Shown: in pieces, positions 34,156-43,205 of the stretch
Layout of the letters: each line of letters opens with the position of its first letter
Position numbering within the stretch: the stretch's first letter is position 1
Assembly: GCA_963825405.1 (NCBI GenBank)
Contig: CAWGTB010000003.1
Span: 1,240,001-1,304,000, forward strand
Length of the DNA: 64,000 nt
Source of the DNA: JACPNO01 sp963825405
Lineage (GTDB): Bacteria; Acidobacteriota; Terriglobia; Bryobacterales; Bryobacteraceae
Reading direction: 5' to 3'
Translations under genes and position numbers: made by a program
The notes under the pieces: generated by a model
What the model saw: the letters and a program-made list of their open reading frames with translations, nothing else
Database searches by the model: none
Told to the model about the DNA's origin: nothing

Positions 34156-36740
34156 AAGCGCCGCCACGAGGTCCAGGGTTGTTGATCCGCATCTTCCTCC
34201 CGCCCGAGGCCCGCGATGCTGCTTTGGGCGATCTGGCCGAAGAGTACCAGGTAGAGGGCAGCAGCCTCTGGTACTGGAAGCAAGCAATCTCCTTAGCGAC
34301 TTCGTACCGCTGGCAGCGTCTAACGCAAGACCCCAACGAGGATCACAAGATGGAAACTCTACTGCAAGACCTACGCTATGCCTGGCGCAACCTGGTGAAG
34401 AGCCCCGTCGTGGTCGCTGTGGCGGTTGCGACCATGGCTCTCGGGATTGGCGTCAACACTGCGATTTTCAGCGTGGTGAACGCCGTGCTGCTCCGTCCGC
34501 TGCCGTATCAGAATGCCGACCGGCTGGTGCGAGTTTGGGGCACCAATCTGAAGAACGGCCGCACGCGAGCCTGGGCATCCTTTCCGAACCTGCAGGACTG
34601 GCGCGCGCAGAATACCTCGTTTGAACGGCTAGCGGCCTACAATGACGACCGCCAAACAGTGACCGGCGCCGGCGCTCCTGAGCAGGTTGCGGTGGCGCTG
34701 GTCACGCAGGATTTCTTTGCCGTCCTGGGAGTGGAGCCAGCCCTTGGCCGCTTCTTTTTGCGGCAGGAATTTGAGCCGGGCAGCGACGCGCCCGTCATGC
34801 TGAGCTACGGATATTGGCAGCGCCGTTTTGGCGGCCAGGCCAATATCTTGGGGCAGACGCTGAGCCTCGGCGGCACGCCGCGCATCATCGTGGGCGTCCT
34901 TCCAGCCAACGACCTGCAATTTCCTTCACGCGACACCGATGTCTGGGTTCCCGGCGGGCTGGTCGATAATTCGCGAGGGTCGCGCAACCTGAATGCGATC
35001 GGCCTATTGAAGCGCGGTGTCTCTCTGCAGCAGGCGCAGGCCGAGATGAATACCATCGCCGGCCGCCTGGAAAAGCAGTATCCGGAAGAAAATGCCGGAA
35101 TCGGCGCGAGGCTCGAACCGCTACGCGAATCCATCGTCGCCGATAGCCGTCCGCTGCTGCTGATTCTGTTCTCCGTGGTGGGGTTCATCCTGCTGATCGC
35201 GTGCGTGAACGTGGCCAATCTTTTGCTGGCGCGCGTGAATACGCGCCGCCAGGAGATGGCAATTCGCACCGCGCTGGGCGCCAGCCGCTTCCGCGTGATT
35301 CGCCAATTGCTCACGGAAAGCGTGCTGCTTTCATTGATGGGCGGCGCGGGAGGCCTGCTGCTGGCCTGGTGGACGACGCACCTGCTGGTGGCGGTGAACG
35401 CGCTGGAAATTCCGCGGCAGGGAGAAATTGGCGTGGATGGCTGGGTGCTCGCGTTCACGCTGGTCATGTCCATCGTGCCCGGTTTGGTGATCGGCCTGGC
35501 GCCGGCGCTGGAAGCTTCCCGGCTCGACCTGGCGCAAGCCTGCAAGGAAGGCGCGCGCGGCGCGGTCGGCGACCTCACACGGCAGTGGGCTCGGCGCGCA
35601 ATGGTGGTATCGGAAATTGCGCTTTCGGTTGTTTTAGTGACCGGCGCCGGATTATTGATTGCCAGCTTTTGGCGCCTGCAGCATGTGAATCCGGGATTTC
35701 GCGCCGACAACGTGTTGAGCTTTCGGATTTCGCTGCCACGCTCGCGCTATCCGGACGACCAGCGCCGGGGCAGCTTTTACCAGCAGGCGATTGATCGGAT
35801 GAACGCACTGCCGGGCGTGCGCGGAGTCGACGCGGTAAGCATCCTGCCTTTGAGCGGCGGCAATCTGTGCAATGAAGCGACCGTCGGCGGGCAGGCCGTC
35901 GATAGTTTGCAGTGCGTCGAGAGCCGCTCGATTTCGCCGGGATATTTTTCCACTCTTGGTATCCCGTTGCTGAAGGGGCGCGTTCTTAACGAGCGCGATA
36001 ATGCAGCGGCGCCCCGCGTCGCCGTCATCAATCGCACGATGGCGCGTTTGCTCGGTTCCGTCGAGAGCGCGATCGGTAAACAATTCGGCTTTCGCGATGA
36101 AGTGCGTCAAGTCGTAGGCGTGGTCGAAGATATCAAACATTCCAGTTTGGACACTGAAATCCAGCCGGCTGCCTACCTGCCGGTCGCGCAGCATCCCATG
36201 ACCTTCAGCGCTTTCGTGTTGCGGACCTCTACCGATCCGGTCGCGCTTTCCCACGCTGTGCAGGCGGAGATCTGGGCGATCGACAAGGACTTGCCCGTCG
36301 CCAGTCTGAAGACCATGGACGAAGTGCTCTCGGCTTCGATCGCCCAGCCGCGTTTGCGCATGCTGCTGGTGGGCGGCTTCGCCGCGCTGGCGCTGTTTCT
36401 GGCGGTACTGGGCCTGTACAGCGTGGTGGCTTACTGCGTAAGCCAGCGCACCCATGAAATCGGCCTGCGCGTGGCGCTGGGCGCGAAGCCGGGGGATGTG
36501 GTTCGTCTGGTGGTCGGGCAGGGATTGCGGCTGGCGCTGATCGGAATCGCCGTGGGCCTGATAGGTGCGCTGGCGGCTACGCGGGTGCTTGCCGCCATGC
36601 TGTTCGGCGTCCGGGCGACCGACCCGGCGACGTTTGTTGTCGTGGCGGTGCTAACCATTGCCGTGACACTCGCCGCCAGCTATCTTCCCGCACGCAAAGC
36701 CATGCGCATCGACCCAATGGTGGCGCTGAGATACGAATAA
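34152..36740 (+). CDS. ADOP-type ABC transporter permease (MacB/FtsX-like, acidobacterial duplicated)
   Basis: An 862-residue permease. A short N-terminal prefix domain (LPPEARDAALGDLAEEYQ) is characteristic of these proteins. It is followed by a MacB core: a membrane helix (VAVATMALGIGVNTAIFSVVNAVLLRPLPY), a large periplasmic domain, an FtsX block (LILFSVVGFILLIACVNVANLLLAR), a second periplasmic domain and a final FtsX block (GFAALALFLAVLGLYSVVAYCVSQRTHEIG). The duplicated half arrangement defines ADOP. No ATPase is encoded next to it, so it must pair with one elsewhere or act as a mechanotransmission protein. The start overlaps padR (ATGA). A REP-like palindrome sits directly after its stop. 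Confidence 0.92.
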   Translation: MKAPPRGPGLLIRIFLPPEARDAALGDLAEEYQVEGSSLWYWKQAISLATSYRWQRLTQDPNEDHKMETLLQDLRYAWRNLVKSPVVVAVAVATMALGIGVNTAIFSVVNAVLLRPLPYQNADRLVRVWGTNLKNGRTRAWASFPNLQDWRAQNTSFERLAAYNDDRQTVTGAGAPEQVAVALVTQDFFAVLGVEPALGRFFLRQEFEPGSDAPVMLSYGYWQRRFGGQANILGQTLSLGGTPRIIVGVLPANDLQFPSRDTDVWVPGGLVDNSRGSRNLNAIGLLKRGVSLQQAQAEMNTIAGRLEKQYPEENAGIGARLEPLRESIVADSRPLLLILFSVVGFILLIACVNVANLLLARVNTRRQEMAIRTALGASRFRVIRQLLTESVLLSLMGGAGGLLLAWWTTHLLVAVNALEIPRQGEIGVDGWVLAFTLVMSIVPGLVIGLAPALEASRLDLAQACKEGARGAVGDLTRQWARRAMVVSEIALSVVLVTGAGLLIASFWRLQHVNPGFRADNVLSFRISLPRSRYPDDQRRGSFYQQAIDRMNALPGVRGVDAVSILPLSGGNLCNEATVGGQAVDSLQCVESRSISPGYFSTLGIPLLKGRVLNERDNAAAPRVAVINRTMARLLGSVESAIGKQFGFRDEVRQVVGVVEDIKHSSLDTEIQPAAYLPVAQHPMTFSAFVLRTSTDPVALSHAVQAEIWAIDKDLPVASLKTMDEVLSASIAQPRLRMLLVGGFAALALFLAVLGLYSVVAYCVSQRTHEIGLRVALGAKPGDVVRLVVGQGLRLALIGIAVGLIGALAATRVLAAMLFGVRATDPATFVVVAVLTIAVTLAASYLPARKAMRIDPMVALRYE

Positions 36741-36766
36741 GTGGGGCAGGTGCCCGACCCGCCCCA
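36741..36766. repeat. REP-like palindromic element (single unit)
   Basis: A GC-rich palindrome, starting GTGGGGCAGGTGCCCGAC, directly abuts the ADOP stop codon and lies in the 29-nt gap between two convergent genes. It is closely similar to the paired units at 42313-42384. It could form a hairpin acting as a bidirectional terminator. Confidence 0.6.
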
Positions 36767-36769
36767 ACA

Positions 36770-37883
36770 TTATCGTGATAGGCGGATGACGATTTGCGTG
36801 GCGATCGTGTTGAACGCCGCGAAAAGTTGCGACGGATCGGGCGCGTCCGCGAAGTAGCCCTGCGGCTGGGCCTTTTGCTGCTGATAAAACGTCTGTGCGG
36901 TCGCATTCGGATCGTTCTCCATGCTGGGATCGTTGGCCAGCTTGCGGAGAATCAACGTGTCCGGAGGATCGCCCGGTGAGTTGCCTTCAAGCGCTATGGT
37001 GTAGATCGCCGGTTTCAACGTGGCGTCGGTGCGGATTTTGGTGCCTTCGTTATCCAGAACGTTGGTGGACGCAACCTCGATCATCTGCGGAGAAGTCACG
37101 CTGGTCAGATTGGCGTAGGCTCCGTTGTAGGGAAAATTCGGATTGTAGGTGCTGTAAGGCCCGGCGGTCGCATTGCCATAAATGTCCGCCGGTGGCATGC
37201 CGGAGAGATCGTTGCGCGCTTGGGTCAGATCGCCCGCAAAGTTGCAGCCGCCGCTGTAGGCAGTGGGGCCCTCGTTGGCGTTGGTGATGCTGTTGGTTGC
37301 ATAATTCATCAGGCCGGCAGTTGTGCCGGTCGGATTCGGCCCTCCCGCCCATTGGGCCAGCGTGCCGATCAAGGGAGCATTTCCCGGGTCGCAGGATCCG
37401 GGGCTAGTGCGCAGATTTGTATAGTTGCCGGTGAAGCCGTTGGGGCGTCCATCGGTCATAAGCACGATCACATTGGCTCGCGAGGTGGAATTGATCGCCT
37501 GCACTTGCGCGTAGGCTTGCTGCACGGCTTCGGTGGTGTTGGTGTTGCCCCCACAACTGATCTGATTGATGAGCGAGGCCACCGTATTGCCGTTGGCATC
37601 CGGCTGATCGAAATTCAAGCGCGGCGGGGCGACATAGGCGGTCGAGCCAAAGACTACCAGCCCAACCATGTCGCGGCCGAGAGCAAAGTTGTTGAGGAAT
37701 TGGATCGCGTCCGGCTTGAGGATGGCGCAAGCAGTGCTGCCTTGGAACGCATAATTCATCGAAGACGAGCGATCCAGCACCAGCATTACCAGCTCATCGC
37801 GCAAACAGCGAAGCGATGAGAACGAATTCAATGGTGCTGGATCCGGCGTTACGTCGTCGTCGAGAGGAGAGCATGGCTTTCAT
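36770..37883 (-). CDS. vWA-domain protein with TadE/G-like N-terminus (frame break near 37800)
   Basis: A vWA protein likely linked to the Tad pilus. The C-terminal 350 residues form a von Willebrand A domain with an intact MIDAS (LVLDRSSSM, TEAV with Thr, LMTDGRPNG). Upstream, ATG 37883 begins a leader MKAMLSSRRRRNAGSSTIEFVLIASLF, the signature of TadE/TadG pseudopilin-like membrane anchors, which ends at a TGA at 37794-37796. Removing one base near 37800 joins leader and domain as SLFRDELVMLVLDRSSSM. The membrane helix is then only about 12 residues, and the linker normally found between anchor and vWA is missing, so a real deletion may be present as well. ATG 37883 is 8 nt after the TadE stop. 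Confidence 0.7.
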
Positions 37884-37891
37884 TTCTTTCG

Positions 37892-38449
37892 TTAAGGGCA
37901 TGTCGGAGGAGCAGGATTCGCCGTGGTGGGGCATCCGGCAACGGGCCAAGCTTCCATGACGTCGGAGGCCTGCACGTTGACGCTTACCGGGGCCGAGCTC
38001 TTGAAGATCGCCGCCAGCGGCGTGTACTGAACTCCGGAGATGGACACCTGCACGACATATCCGCCTTGCGCTGCCGCCGAAGCGCCGCCGTAAGGATCGT
38101 AATAACTAACGCTAACCTTGCAGGCGTCGTTCGGGCCGGACAGGAGGCCGAGAGCGCTGCTCTGAACGGTTTTTACGATCGAATCGTTCAGGTAAGCATC
38201 GCCAGGTAGCATTTGCCCAGTGATGGCGAAACGTACGCCATCGCGAGCAGCCTCCTGCAAGGTCGACTTGATATACAGCGAAAAGGCCATATCGAAAATC
38301 AGGAAAACGAGGCCGAACATGATCAGCGTGACCAACGCTCCTTCGATGGTTTCACTGCCTCTCTGGCGCGGCCGGTTTACAGCGGCGCAGTGCCCTTGGT
38401 GGCGGTTTGTTCCAGGAACAGAACATGGAATACTACAGTCGCAATGCAT
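37892..38449 (-). CDS. TadE-like pilus assembly/pseudopilin protein
   Basis: A TadE-family protein of about 150-185 residues. The N-terminal core RQRGSETIEGALVTLIMFGLVFLIFDMAFSLYIKSTLQEAARDGVRFAITG is diagnostic (TadE domain, one membrane helix, then an extracytoplasmic part with Cys at ACKVSV, GCP and TCP). The leader before RQRGSETIE is unusual (MHCDCSIPCSVPG...), which makes the start at 38449 uncertain; another ATG at 38426 is in a different frame and would join only with a one-base shift. It precedes the vWA gene by 8 nt and likely forms an operon with it. Confidence 0.75.
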   Translation of the reverse strand: MHCDCSIPCSVPGTNRHQGHCAAVNRPRQRGSETIEGALVTLIMFGLVFLIFDMAFSLYIKSTLQEAARDGVRFAITGQMLPGDAYLNDSIVKTVQSSALGLLSGPNDACKVSVSYYDPYGGASAAAQGGYVVQVSISGVQYTPLAAIFKSSAPVSVNVQASDVMEAWPVAGCPTTANPAPPTCP

Positions 38450-38495
38450 TCTGGTGCCAATTGTGGAAGGGAAAAATAATCAAATCAAGAAATTC

Positions 38496-38511
38496 GTTCT
38501 GAAATCAGAAC
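38496..38511. promoter_or_regulatory. 16-nt palindrome upstream of the tadE gene
   Basis: GTTCTGAAATCAGAAC, with 7-bp perfect arms around AA, lies in a 153-nt AT-rich gap (38450-38602) between the tadE start and the end of the glucose-dehydrogenase-like gene. It could be an operator for the tadE-vWA operon. I see no clear -35/-10 pair around it. Confidence 0.4.
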
Positions 38512-38602
38512 AGATTATTCCTTATATCTCAGACAATTTCTGGATAATCAGGTAGCTGCATCGGATATTATCCCGACGCCTTTTGGCCATACCGGCCGGC
38601 GG

Positions 38603-39715
38603 CTACTTTCCTTCCATCTCAATGACGTTCTTGATGCCGGAGCGGGCGAAGATCGGTTCGCGAAACGCCTCGATCGGGAAGTGTCCGGTAATGAGCGCGC
38701 GCAGTGATTTGGGCCAGCGGCTGTTGAAGATTTTTAGGTCCCGAATGGCGGCTTCAAAAGCATTGTGCCCCGCATTTACGGTCCCCAGGATCACCTGGTT
38801 TTTGAGCACCATATTACGCATGAGCAAGTCCGTGTCGATGGTGATGGGATCGCCGTGTTTGGGCACGCCGGTAAAAACGAAAACGCCGTTAGCCCCCAAC
38901 ACTTGCGCCACCTCGAAAGCCAGCTGCGAAGCGCCCAGTGCTTCGTAGACGACGTCGATATTTCCCATCCTGGCCGCCAATTGCTCGACCGTCATTTCCT
39001 GCGAGGAAAAATATTTAGCGCCGAAGGATTCGGCCAAATCGGCTTTAATATTCGGCGTGCGCGAACGGGAATAGACGTAGGTATCGTAGCCCCCGTTCAC
39101 CAGCGCCATGGCCCCGAGCAAACCGACCGGACCGGCGCCCAGCACCAGCGCGCGATGGCAGCCGCGCGGCGGCACGCTGCTATCGGTCGAGAGGCCCCAG
39201 GGCAGCCGCTGCTGGATGGTCTGAATCTCCATGAGTGTCTTTTCGGCGATGGTCAACGGCTCGACGAGAATGCCGACATCGCGCAATTCCGGCGGAACCA
39301 GGCTGAGAAATTCCGCTGCTTCCACCACGAACTGGGTCATGAAACCGTGCTGGCTGCGAATACCGCGCTCGCGGAAGTCGCCCGAATAACAGAAGTCCTG
39401 GCGGCCCGCACGGCAAGCTACGCAATCGGCGTGATTGCATGGACGCCGCACCGATGGCACCACAAGATCGCCTGCTTTAAAGGAGTTCGAGCCACCTGCG
39501 TCCACCACCTCGCCCAGCGATTCGTGTCCCAGAACCAGATAATCGGACCCTGCCGGCGGCGTGCCGTACTCGAAATCACAGATCTCGCGATCGGTTCCGC
39601 ACACGCCTACCTGGAGAACGCGGATTTTCACCTGCCCGGGCGAAGTAATCTCCGGTTCATCAAACGAGACCAACTCCACCGTCCGCCGCTCCGGGAAAAC
39701 TCCGACCGCTTTCAT
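38603..39715 (-). CDS. Glucose-1-dehydrogenase-like zinc medium-chain dehydrogenase
   Basis: A 370-residue MDR-family enzyme resembling archaeal-type glucose 1-dehydrogenases. Features: catalytic-zinc region QVGVCGTDREI and GHESLGEVV, a structural-zinc Cys cluster CNHADCVACRAGRQDFC, and a Rossmann motif GAGPVGLLGAMALV. The region SSQEMTVEQLAARMGNIDVVYEALG matches the usual glucose-dehydrogenase layout. ATG 39715 overlaps the DUF971 stop (ATGA), so translational coupling and this start are likely. Substrate preference among aldoses is not determinable. Confidence 0.85.
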   Translation of the reverse strand: MKAVGVFPERRTVELVSFDEPEITSPGQVKIRVLQVGVCGTDREICDFEYGTPPAGSDYLVLGHESLGEVVDAGGSNSFKAGDLVVPSVRRPCNHADCVACRAGRQDFCYSGDFRERGIRSQHGFMTQFVVEAAEFLSLVPPELRDVGILVEPLTIAEKTLMEIQTIQQRLPWGLSTDSSVPPRGCHRALVLGAGPVGLLGAMALVNGGYDTYVYSRSRTPNIKADLAESFGAKYFSSQEMTVEQLAARMGNIDVVYEALGASQLAFEVAQVLGANGVFVFTGVPKHGDPITIDTDLLMRNMVLKNQVILGTVNAGHNAFEAAIRDLKIFNSRWPKSLRALITGHFPIEAFREPIFARSGIKNVIEMEGK

Positions 39716-40056
39716 GCTTGCGCCTTTCTGCACTCGTCGCAGGGACAAATCTTGCGGAAATGTTCAAAGGAATAAATGCCCGTGCCGTGGCCGTCGCTCC
39801 ACAAGATGCGGATGGCGTAATTGCCCACCGGCTCGACACTCTGCATTTTCAACGCGGGTTTAAACATCTGGAAAGGCCCGGAAGGCGCTGCCTCAGGCAC
39901 GCGCGGCGGCGTGCCATGCGCTCCGGTACAGGTGGCGCAGGGGCAACGGTCGCGCAAATAGTCGATACCGTAGACGCTGGTATGGCCATCTTTCCAGTCG
40001 ATCGAAATCCCCTTGGATTTCGAAATAGCTATGTGTTCGGGATCGGTAGAAACCAT
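39712..40056 (-). CDS. DUF971 protein (gamma-butyrobetaine hydroxylase N-terminal-like zinc domain)
   Basis: A 114-residue DUF971 protein. It has two Cys clusters, DRCPCATCTG and KICPCDECRK, and the middle NYAIRILWSDGHGTGIYSFEHFR that is diagnostic. In eukaryotic homologues this domain binds zinc at the N-terminus of 2-oxoglutarate-dependent hydroxylases; stand-alone bacterial versions may assist Fe-S or metal metabolism, which is not settled. It lies 1 nt downstream of rel and overlaps the glucose-dehydrogenase-like gene by 4 nt. Confidence 0.85.
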   Translation of the reverse strand: MVSTDPEHIAISKSKGISIDWKDGHTSVYGIDYLRDRCPCATCTGAHGTPPRVPEAAPSGPFQMFKPALKMQSVEPVGNYAIRILWSDGHGTGIYSFEHFRKICPCDECRKAQA

Positions 40057-40057
40057 G

Positions 40058-42281
40058 TCAGTTGAGCATCCGCTCGACGTCGCGTATTCCTGAAATGCGG
40101 CGCATCGCGCTCACCAGCTTTTCAAGCTGCTTCTTGTCCCTCACGTCCACCGTCATTTCGATCAAGGCGCCATCGTTGTTGGCGTGCGATTCCGTGCGCG
40201 CTTCCAGGCTGCGGATGTTGGTGTTATCTGAAGACAGTATGGACGTGATCTGCGCCAGCAAGCCGGGTCGGTCATCGGTGTGCACCATGATCTTGACCGG
40301 GAACGGGTCGGCAGTATTGCGGGCCCATTCCACGTCAATCTTGCGCTCCACTTCATACATCAGGTTTTGCACGTTGGGGCACATCTTGGAATGCACGGCG
40401 ACGCCTTTGCCGCGCGTCACGTAGCCTACGATCGCATCTCCGCGGATCGGATTGCAGCACTTGGCGCGATACACCATCAGGTCGTCGACGCCGCGGACTT
40501 TGATGACTGCGTCGCCGTCGTCGCGACTGGGCGGACCGGTGGACGGGGCGGTCTCCGCGGCGCCGGGAGCGGGCGCGGAAGCCTCCTCCGCCTCTCCGGC
40601 AAAGTGTTCAGGCGCCATTTTCTGCAGCGCCTGCCGGGCGGACATTTTGCCGTATCCCAGGCCGGCGTAGAGATCCTCGATTTTGGCGTAGCCGTAATCT
40701 CCGGCGGCGCGCTGCAGTTCCTCATCGCCGATTTTGCTGAGTTGCACGCCCAGCCGCCGCGCTTCCTTCTCGAGATATTTCTGTCCGATCTCGATGGCCT
40801 TGGTGTGCTCATTGGCGTTGATCAGGTGCTTGATCTTGTTGCGGGCGCGCGCCGTTTTCACCAGCGCCAGCCAGTCCTTACTGGGCTGATGGCCGGGCTG
40901 GGTGAGGATTTCGACGATGTCGCCGTTGCGCAGCGTGTAACGTAAAGGCACGATGCGCCCATTTACTTTGGCGCCGGCGCAGGTCTCGCCGACTTCGGAG
41001 TGAATGGCGTAGGCGAAATCGATGGGCGTGGCATCGCGGGGCAGCACGATCACGCGGCCGCGCGGCGTAAATGTGTAAACCTCGTCCGGATAGAGGTCCA
41101 CCTTCAAGGTGGACATGAATTCGCCCGGATCCTGTACGTCGCTCTGCCACTCCACCAGGTGGCGCAGCCAAGCGATCTGCTGATCGTCGGCGCCCGCCCC
41201 CTTGCGGCCCTCCTTGTATTTCCAGTGCGCCGCGATGCCTTCCTCGGCGATGCGATGCATTTCTTCGGTGCGAATCTGCACTTCGAAATGACGGCCTTCC
41301 GGACCGATCACCGATGTGTGCAGCGACTGATACAGATTGGGGCGGGGAATCGCGATGAAGTCTTTGATCCGCCCGGGAATCGGCCGCCATTCGTTATGGA
41401 TGACGCCGAGCGCCGCGTAGCAGTTCTTCACGGAGTCGGTGACAATGCGCAGGGCCAGCAGATCGTACACCTGATCCATGTTGATCTTCTGGCGCTTCAT
41501 CTTCTGATAGACCGAATAGGCGCGCTTGACGCGGCCATCGACCCGCGCCGGAATGCCTTCGCGGCGCAGTTCGGCTTCCACAGTGTGGCGGATTTTCTGC
41601 AGAAACGCTTCGCTGGTTTCGCGATGGGATTCGATGGTTTTCGAAATCTCGGCCGAAGCTTCCGGATCGAGATGGCGGAAAGCCGAGATCTTCCAGTTCG
41701 CCGCGCATCTTGCCCATGCCCAGGCGGTGGGCGATAGGCGCATAAATTTCAATGGTCTCGCGCGCGATGCGCTCCCGCCTGTCCGGCTGCGGCAGATGGC
41801 CCAGCGTGCGCATGTTGTGCAGCCGGTCGGCCAGCTTGACAATGATCACGCGCAGATCATTGACCATGGCCAGCAGCATCTTGCGGAAGCTTTCGGCTTG
41901 CCGGTCTTCGGCGGAGAAGAAATCCAGCTTGCTCAGCTTGGTAACGCCGTCCACGCAGCGCGCCACTTCTTCGCCAAAGGTCTTGCGAACCTCTTCGACG
42001 GTAACGCTGGTGTCCTCCACCACGTCGTGCAGCAGGCCGGTTTCCAGGCTCACCACGTCCATGCGCATGTCGGCCAGGATGTGGGCGACCATTAGCGGAT
42101 GGATCATGTAGGGCTCGCCCGATGCGCGCGTTTGCAGCTTGTGATGTTGGCTGGCGAACCGGAAGGCCTTTTCCAGGGTGGCGAAATCGTCGCGCGGACG
42201 GGCTTCCCGTGCCTTAGCTTCGAGATCGGCAAAAAGCTGGTCTACCGGCGATAGGGGAGGCGCGCTCAAATCCGGGGACAC
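40058..42281 (-). CDS. rel: (p)ppGpp synthetase/hydrolase Rel (RelA/SpoT homologue; frame break near 41677)
   Basis: A long RSH enzyme of about 740 residues when joined, the main stringent-response enzyme. The N-terminal hydrolase domain has the HD motif LLHDVVEDT, the synthetase domain follows (AELRREGIPARVDGRVKRAYSVYQKM, with FEVQIRTEEMHRIAEEGIAAHW), then TGS (VIVLPRDATPIDFAYAIHSEVGETCAGAKVNG), a zinc-finger/RIS domain (VYRAKCCNPIRGDAIVGYVTRGKGVAVH) and a C-terminal ACT. The frame breaks at 41677-41678: dropping one C restores RGELEDLGFRHLDPEASAEISK. The GTG at 42281 is taken as the start. A REP-like pair lies just upstream (42313-42384). Confidence 0.92.
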
Positions 42282-42312
42282 GATTCAATTGTATCGGGTG
42301 TCAGTGAAGAGA

Positions 42313-42384
42313 GTGGGGCAGGTCCCCGACCTGCCCTTGGAGAATCGCGAAGTACTTGCATGGCAGGTCGGGGACCTGCCCCAC
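42313..42384. repeat. Paired REP-like palindromes in inverted orientation
   Basis: Two 23-nt units (42313-42335 and 42362-42384) are exact inverse complements, separated by 26 nt. Each unit contains the palindrome GGCAGGTC-GGG-GACCTGCC. This looks like a bipartite REP (BIME-like) element. A single related unit is at 36741-36766. It sits between the TPR gene's stop and the rel start and could form a large cruciform or terminator. Confidence 0.7.
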
Positions 42385-42388
42385 TTAA

Positions 42389-43205
42389 CTACTTTGCTTC
42401 GGTGGTAATACCGCTTGAGGTCGGCTTACGCTCGGCCTTGATCTTCTTGGTTTGCATCGCCTGCTGGACCCAGTTGTCGGCAACTTCGATGTCCTTCTTG
42501 TACTGGTCGGGACTGTCGTCCAGGTCGGCGCGCTCGCGGATGAGAAGGTTGGTGTACGCCATCGCGGCGTCATATTCCTTGTCGAGCTCCAGAGCCTTCG
42601 CCAGGTTCTTGAGGCCTTCTTCGATCACCGCCGAGTACTGCGTGCGAAGTTCCTCTCTCACCTTCTTGTCTTTGATGGGACCGGGATCTTCGGTCTTCAT
42701 CCCCAGCTTGGCGCGCGCTTCCGCCCAGGGCCGGAACCACTTGGTCCACGCGATGACGCCAAGGGTGTAATAGCCGTCGGCGTTCTTGGGATTGAGCTCG
42801 ACCGACTTCTTGTACCAGGCCTCGGCTTCGTCCCATTTTCTCTCGTTGAAATACAGCGAGGCGATGGATTGGGTGGCAATGTCGTTCTTGGGATCCTGCT
42901 CCAGCACCTTGTTGAATTCCTTGAAGGCGTGGTCGGCATGCTGCTGGTTCTCAGGGGATTCCGCGCCCGGGATGTACTGGCTGTAATAGGCCATGGCCAG
43001 GTAAAGGCGCGCGGTCGAGAACGTAGGATCCAACTGCACCGCTTCTTCGAACCGTTCGACGGCGGCGGCGTACTGAGCGTTCTTGTAGGCTTGAACGCCT
43101 TTATTCAAATTGTCCCGCGCCTTGAGTTTCTCGCATCCTGTGGAAAGCAGCGAGAAGAGCGGCCAGGGTCAGGACGGCCAGCGGAGTAAACCATGTCCGG
43201 TGCAT
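42389..43205 (-). CDS. TPR-repeat lipoprotein (frame break near 43150)
   Basis: A predicted lipoprotein of about 271 residues. ATG 43205 overlaps the exbD stop (TAATG) and starts the hydrophobic MHRTWFTPLAVLTLAALL; one base too many at about 43140-43165 then separates it from LLSTGCEKLKARDNLNKGVQ, with a perfect lipobox (LSTGC). Several TPRs follow: NKGVQAYKNAQYAAAVERFEEAVQLDP, ATQSIASLYFNERKWDEAEAWYKKSVELNP, and GLKNLAKALELDKEYDAAMAY. The likely role is a periplasmic scaffold for the ExbB/ExbD/TonB-type system upstream, in the manner of YbgF/CpoB with Tol. Without the leader, the TTG at 43108 would start an improbable cytoplasmic protein. Confidence 0.75.
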
